A stretch of DNA of 64,000 nt from CBDESM01 sp965242485. Its GTDB lineage: Bacteria > Chloroflexota > Dehalococcoidia > Bin125. Location: positions 62,001-126,000 of the forward strand of contig CBDESM010000002.1 of NCBI GenBank assembly GCA_965242485.1, in the 5' to 3' direction. The notes under the pieces are model-generated. The model ran no database searches. It saw only the letters and a program-made list of their open reading frames with translations, and was not told the origin of the DNA. Shown piece after piece: positions 59,676 through 64,000 of this stretch (position 1 is its first letter; the number at the start of each line of letters is the position of its first letter). The position numbers and the translations under genes were made by a program.

Positions 59676-62600
59676 CTAGGGGGAGGGGGTGTAGATGACG
59701 TCGTTGGGGGCGAGGGTGAAGTTTTGGGAGCCGGGGACGGGGGTGCCGGAGGGGGTGGAGGCGTAGCGGAGCCAGCGCTTGCCGTTCCAGAGGTAGATGG
59801 CTTGGGTCCGGGGGGAGGCGGCGAGGGCGGCGGCGGCGCTGGCGCCCATGCGGCCGGACCAGGTGGAGAAGCCGATTTGGATGGCGGGGGCGCCGGTTGC
59901 GCCGCCGCCTGCGGCGCCGGAGCCGGCTGCGCCGTCGGAACCGGCGCCGTCGCCGGAGTCGGGGGTGAGGACGAGGGTGAGGGAGGCGGCGGTGCGGGGG
60001 CCGTCCTGGGCGTCGAGGGAGAGGATGGCGACGGAGGCCGAGGCCGCGGCCATGGAAGCGGCGGCGATGCCGTTGCGGGTGCGGAGCAGGGCCGAGGCCG
60101 GGTCGGCCGGGTCCGTCGGCGGCGGGTCGAGCGGGATCAGCGGCGAGGGCGAGCCGTCGGGCGAGCGGACGGAGAGGCGGACTTGGGTGCCGTCGGCGAC
60201 GGCGTTGCCTTGCGCGTCGGTGAGGTCGGCGCGGATCGCGAGCGGGGCGCCGATCGCGGGCAGCGCGGGCGCGCGCGCCTCGATCGCGGCGGCCGGGCCG
60301 GCGACGCCGAACTCGGCGCGGATGTCGGGGTTGCCCTGGGCGTCGGTCAGGCCGGCTCCGGTGACGACCAGCTCGTAGCGGCCTGAGGGCAGCGGGTCGG
60401 CGGCGGAGGCGGTGACGGAGATGCGGAACTTGCAGGCGGTCGGCCCGTCGGAGCAGTCGCGGGCGATGGCGAAGCGGTCCTCGGTGGCGCCGTCTGGGCC
60501 TTCGACGCGGGCGGAGGCGCGCGGGGGCAGCTCGACGACGCGGCCGCCGGCGTCGGTCGCGGTGATCGGGATCTCGGCGATGCCGCGCTCCGCGGCGGGG
60601 TCGCCGGCGCCGTTGCCGTTCGCTGCGCCGCCGCTGCCGGCAGCGCCGCCATTGGCACCGCTGCCGCTGCCCGAGCCGGCCGCGCCGGCGGCGGCCGCAC
60701 CGCCGTTGGCGCCGCCTCTGGCCGCGTTGTCGGCGGCGTCGGTGGTGGCGTGGTGGTGGAGGACGGGGAGGTCTTCGCCGATCCGGATCAGGGCGGCGCC
60801 GCCGGCGTAGTCGAGCGGGAGCGCGGCCGAGAACTGGGCCCCGGCGGTGGAGACGACGACGGCGCGCAGGGTCAGCGAGCCCTCGCCGTCGGGCGGGGTC
60901 AGGGTCAGCGGGATGCGCGCGGTCAGGCCCGGGTCCTCGGCCGCCGCGGACGCGAGGGCGGAGCCGGCGCGGGCCTGGAAGGTGCAGGCGCGGCCGCCGT
61001 CGCAGTAGTCGCCGCCCAGCTCGCCCTTGCTCGCGGTCAGCGTGATCGAGGAGATCCGCTCCGGGTCCGCGGGCCGCCCGCCGGCGTCGGCGATCCGCAG
61101 CAGCAGCGCCGCCGCGGCCCCGTCCGGGATCGGGCCGGTCGCGTCGCCGGCCCGCAGCAGGCTCGCGGAGGCGGGGATGGCGGCGGCGCCGACCGGGATC
61201 GCGGCCGAGCCGAAGACGGAGCCGGGCAGCGCGAACGCGGCCGCGGCCGCGCCGCGCGCGGCCGGCTGCACGGAGGGCTGCTCGCCCGAGCCGAGGATGA
61301 AGTGGAACTTGCGGCCGTTCGCCGAGATCAGGTTGGCGGAGACGGTGATCGGCGCGCCGCTGGTGCTGGCCGCGGCCGTGATCTCGGGCCGCGCGCCCGC
61401 GGCGTCCGTCACCCAGCAGGCGAGGTCGCGCGGGCCGGCGTCGGCCCCGGCCCCGCCGGGCAGGCCCTCGGCCGGCGCGCAGCGCAGCTGGTTCCAGCGC
61501 GAACTCCCGCCGATCTCCAGCTTCTTGCCGCCGTCGCCGGAGAAGACCGCGTCGCCGCCCAGCGCCAGGTAGGAGTCGTCGTCCAGCCAGGCGTGCAGCG
61601 CCGAGGGCGCCGGCTGCGGGTCCGAAGGCTCGGCCGGCGCCGGCGCGCGGGAGAGCGCGCAGGCGTCAACCGCGGCGCCGGACGCGTCGAGCTCGAGGAA
61701 CGAGGGGTCGGGCCGCAGGCAGGCCCAGCCCGCGCCGGAGTCGGCCACCGCGATCAGGAACCCGGCCGCCAGCTGCTCGGTCGCCCCGGCCGAGATCTCG
61801 CCGTCCGCGTCGGCCGGCAGGTGGGCCGCCCCGACCGGCGCCGAGACCGCCGGATGCGGGATCGCCAGCGAGCCGGAGACGGGCGAGCCGCCGTCCGGGC
61901 GCGCGGCCGCGGTCAGCGTGGTCGGGCCGGAGCGCTCCAGCGGCAGCGCGTACTCGGCCCTGAGGCTGCCGATCTCCTCGCTGTCGTCGGCCGCGGAGGA
62001 ACCGGCCAGCAGCTCGGCGCGGGAGAGCGGGAGCGTGCAGGCGTCGGGGTCGGGGCAGGCAACGCCGTTGTAGGAGAGCGTCCCTTGGCTGATCGAGAGC
62101 TGGAGTGCGGCTTCCGTGTCGAGCTCGTCGAAGCGCGCGGGCACCAGCCGGCCGGGCAGGGCCGAGGCCGGCACCGGCGGGGCGGCCGCGCGCGAGTCGC
62201 GGCGGCCGACCGTGAACAGGACGGCCGGCCGGGCCGCGTCGTAGTCGGAGCCGGGGTCGGTCCAGTCGAAGAAGACGGCCGCGGCCAGGCGCGGAGTTCC
62301 CGCGGCCGCCGTGAACGCCATCGTCGCCTCGATCACGTCGTCGGAGCCGGCGATGTCGTAGGCCAGCGAGACCGCGCCGGAGGCCGCGCTGGGCACGACC
62401 ACCAGTTCGAGCGGGCGGATCGGGTCCGACGGCTCGGCGCCGTGGAACGCCTGCAGCAGCGCGCCCGGCACCGTGCAGTCGTCGTCCGCCGTCGCCGGCT
62501 GGGCCGGGTCGACCGGGTGCTCGGGGTCCCGGGCCGGGCAGAGCGCGCGGTGGATGATCCGGCCGCCCATGGCCGTGATCCGCAGCGATTCGACTTCGTC

Positions 62601-64000
62601 GTACTGGACCAGCTCGTCGCGGTCCGGGTCCGGCTTGGCCGGGTGCGAGTCGAGCCCGCGCGTGATCGCCGCCGCGAACCCCAGCGCGGCTCCCCGCTGG
62701 GCCGAGGGCGCGGTGCAGGCGGCGCCGGGCTCGTCCTTGGCGCAGACCCGCAGGCCGCCCTCGCCGTCGTCGAGCAGCGGCAAGGCGAACGCCTTTTTCA
62801 CGGGCGAGACCATGCTCAGCCGGTAGGAGGTGCTGCGCGCGCCGGAGTCGTCGGCGATGCCGACCGCGGCCGAGCCGACCGTGAACAGACCGGACGGCAG
62901 CGCCGAGTCCGGCGCGTTGCGCCCGGAGTGCCTGATCACGGCGCGGACCGAGATCGCCTCGCCGTAGGCGGCCGGCACGATCACCGCGAACTCGAGCGGG
63001 GCCCGGACCAGCGAGCCGCCGCCCGGCTGCAGCGCCCGCCACTCCGCCCGGCTGATCTCGCACTCGTTGCCGGCCGGGCGGCAGGCCGAGAGCGGCGCCC
63101 CGCTGCGGGCCGTGATCCGCGCGTCCGCAAGCGGCGCGCCGCCGCGGTCCAGCACCGTCAGCGTGATCGTCTCGAAGTCGGACAGGGCCGGCTGGTTCGC
63201 GCTCGACGGCTCGGCGTAGGCTCCCGCCCGGCGCTCGTTGTAGAGGCCCAGCAGCAGCGGCGTGCGCTGGCCGCGCGGCTCGTACTCCCAGGGCACCAGC
63301 CCGATCGAGCCGGCCGGCGGCTCGCCGTCGTCGTCCAGCGGAACCAGCTGCGGGTAGGGCCAGGGCGCGTAGAGCGCGAACTCCCGCACCTTGCGCTCCT
63401 TCACCGCCGGGTTCGAGCCGGGCACGTCGTCCGAGCGCTGCACGCCGGCGCGGATCCGGATCGAGGCGGTCGAGCCCTGCGGGACAGAGACCGCGAAGCG
63501 GAGCGGGTCGACGTAGTCGTCGTCCGTCGTCGCGCCGCTGTCGTAGGCCTTCAGCGCCGCCAAGCTGATCGTGCAGACCGGGCCGGGCCGCGACTCCGCG
63601 CAGGGCGCGAACTTCTCGTCCGAGTCCGGCGCCGTGATCCGCGCGCGGCGCGGGGCCGCTTCGCCGTTCTGCCCGTCCAGCAGCTCGATCGTGATCACCT
63701 CGGCGCCCGCGGTCTGGTCGAACTCCCAGTACTGCGCCGTGTTGTTCGCGGCGACCGCTTCGAAGGCGGACTTCTCCGTGTTGTAGATGTGCAGCCAGAC
63801 CGGCGTGCGGCGGCCGCCCGCTGCCCACTGCTGGTTGCCGGCCGCGGCGCTGTAGGCCGGGTTCGAGGCCATCGCGAACGGCTGCGCGCGGGTGCCGCCG
63901 TCGAACGGCAGCGTGAACGTCTGCGTGCGCGCGGCCGGCGTGCCGCTGCCCCCGCGCCGCACCGAGATCACCAGGTCCGCGTTGCCGAAGTCCGCGTTGA
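59676..64000 (-). CDS. Second giant exported repeat protein, N-terminus beyond window
   Basis: At least 1,441 residues; the reading frame is open to the right edge, so the signal sequence is not visible. The visible part contains repeated beta-rich domains with Cys pairs (for example CAESRPGPVCTIS and CRPAGNECEIS), then an Ala/Gly/Ser-rich insert near residues 1080-1130, a GRYELVVTGAGL segment, a DAQGNAVADGTQV Ig-like domain, and a C-terminus LWNGKRWLRYAST followed by VPGSQNFTLAPND. The last ~330 residues align with the giant protein at 27538 (DEYGNPVADGTPV, LWNGRRWIRYAES, IPGSVDF). Probably a secreted or surface-attached protein; no known anchor motif is seen. Confidence 0.7.
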   Translation of the reverse strand, partial: NADFGNADLVISVRRGGSGTPAARTQTFTLPFDGGTRAQPFAMASNPAYSAAAGNQQWAAGGRRTPVWLHIYNTEKSAFEAVAANNTAQYWEFDQTAGAEVITIELLDGQNGEAAPRRARITAPDSDEKFAPCAESRPGPVCTISLAALKAYDSGATTDDDYVDPLRFAVSVPQGSTASIRIRAGVQRSDDVPGSNPAVKERKVREFALYAPWPYPQLVPLDDDGEPPAGSIGLVPWEYEPRGQRTPLLLGLYNERRAGAYAEPSSANQPALSDFETITLTVLDRGGAPLADARITARSGAPLSACRPAGNECEISRAEWRALQPGGGSLVRAPLEFAVIVPAAYGEAISVRAVIRHSGRNAPDSALPSGLFTVGSAAVGIADDSGARSTSYRLSMVSPVKKAFALPLLDDGEGGLRVCAKDEPGAACTAPSAQRGAALGFAAAITRGLDSHPAKPDPDRDELVQYDEVESLRITAMGGRIIHRALCPARDPEHPVDPAQPATADDDCTVPGALLQAFHGAEPSDPIRPLELVVVPSAASGAVSLAYDIAGSDDVIEATMAFTAAAGTPRLAAAVFFDWTDPGSDYDAARPAVLFTVGRRDSRAAAPPVPASALPGRLVPARFDELDTEAALQLSISQGTLSYNGVACPDPDACTLPLSRAELLAGSSAADDSEEIGSLRAEYALPLERSGPTTLTAAARPDGGSPVSGSLAIPHPAVSAPVGAAHLPADADGEISAGATEQLAAGFLIAVADSGAGWACLRPDPSFLELDASGAAVDACALSRAPAPAEPSDPQPAPSALHAWLDDDSYLALGGDAVFSGDGGKKLEIGGSSRWNQLRCAPAEGLPGGAGADAGPRDLACWVTDAAGARPEITAAASTSGAPITVSANLISANGRKFHFILGSGEQPSVQPAARGAAAAAFALPGSVFGSAAIPVGAAAIPASASLLRAGDATGPIPDGAAAALLLRIADAGGRPADPERISSITLTASKGELGGDYCDGGRACTFQARAGSALASAAAEDPGLTARIPLTLTPPDGEGSLTLRAVVVSTAGAQFSAALPLDYAGGAALIRIGEDLPVLHHHATTDAADNAARGGANGGAAAAGAAGSGSGSGANGGAAGSGGAANGNGAGDPAAERGIAEIPITATDAGGRVVELPPRASARVEGPDGATEDRFAIARDCSDGPTACKFRISVTASAADPLPSGRYELVVTGAGLTDAQGNPDIRAEFGVAGPAAAIEARAPALPAIGAPLAIRADLTDAQGNAVADGTQVRLSVRSPDGSPSPLIPLDPPPTDPADPASALLRTRNGIAAASMAAASASVAILSLDAQDGPRTAASLTLVLTPDSGDGAGSDGAAGSGAAGGGATGAPAIQIGFSTWSGRMGASAAAALAASPRTQAIYLWNGKRWLRYASTPSGTPVPGSQNFTLAPNDVIYTPSP

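Overview
The window is a high-GC, gene-dense bacterial chromosome segment with mostly good Shine-Dalgarno sites and many overlapping or nearly abutting gene pairs. No rRNA, tRNA, phage or insertion-sequence gene was recognised. The mix of a luciferase-like (LLM) monooxygenase, a DUF385-type deazaflavin reductase, an enolase-superfamily enzyme, SDRs, aldo-keto reductases and a D-2-hydroxyacid dehydrogenase, with Uma2 paralogs and giant exported repeat proteins, resembles heterotrophic Chloroflexota (SAR202/Dehalococcoidia-like) or deep-branching Actinomycetota. Taxonomy is an inference; no marker gene settles it.

Layout. 0-12.4 kb: a partial radical-SAM lysine 2,3-aminomutase-like gene; a small toxin-antitoxin-like array (DUF4258-like gene plus three paralogous RHH-like genes); then a mostly minus-strand block of metallophosphoesterase, aldo-keto reductase, a frameshifted membrane protein, a ThDP-dependent oxalyl-CoA decarboxylase/2-hydroxyacyl-CoA lyase, two exported proteins sharing a short module, an inositol-monophosphatase-family enzyme and a D-2-hydroxyacid dehydrogenase. 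12.4-17.7 kb: a plus-strand exported operon of imelysin lipoprotein, di-haem cytochrome oxidoreductase, second imelysin lipoprotein and HTTM membrane protein. 17.7-27.5 kb: catabolic enzymes (LLM oxidoreductase, aldo-keto reductase, Zn alcohol dehydrogenase, enolase-superfamily enzyme, enoyl-CoA hydratase, SDR), interrupted by a compact restriction-modification pair of visibly lower GC and a zinc-ribbon/PH-like protein.

27.5-36.3 kb: a 1,876-residue exported protein with about seven tandem repeats, a 1.5 kb stretch without a convincing gene that contains a run of 21 G, and a DEAD-box RNA helicase. 36.3-38.2 kb: two tandem copies of a two-gene PIN-domain module whose first gene I do not recognise. 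38.7-40.8 kb: nitrogen control, with amt and glnK behind an 11-bp-periodic array of GNNAC half-sites like actinobacterial GlnR boxes and followed by a perfect 17-bp hairpin. 41-47.5 kb: an AddAB-type helicase-nuclease pair. 47.6-64 kb: acyl-CoA carboxylase beta subunit, a third PIN pair, a TcuA-like flavoprotein with an MFS transporter, three Uma2 nucleases, HAD phosphatase, rhodanese, acetyl-CoA synthetase, and a second giant exported protein cut by the window edge that shares its C-terminal region with the first.

The strongest candidates for something undescribed are the duplicated PIN modules with an unfamiliar partner, the three-paralog RHH-like array, the GlnR-like operator array upstream of amt-glnK (whose PII protein lacks Tyr51), and the two giant surface proteins with a shared C-terminal module.
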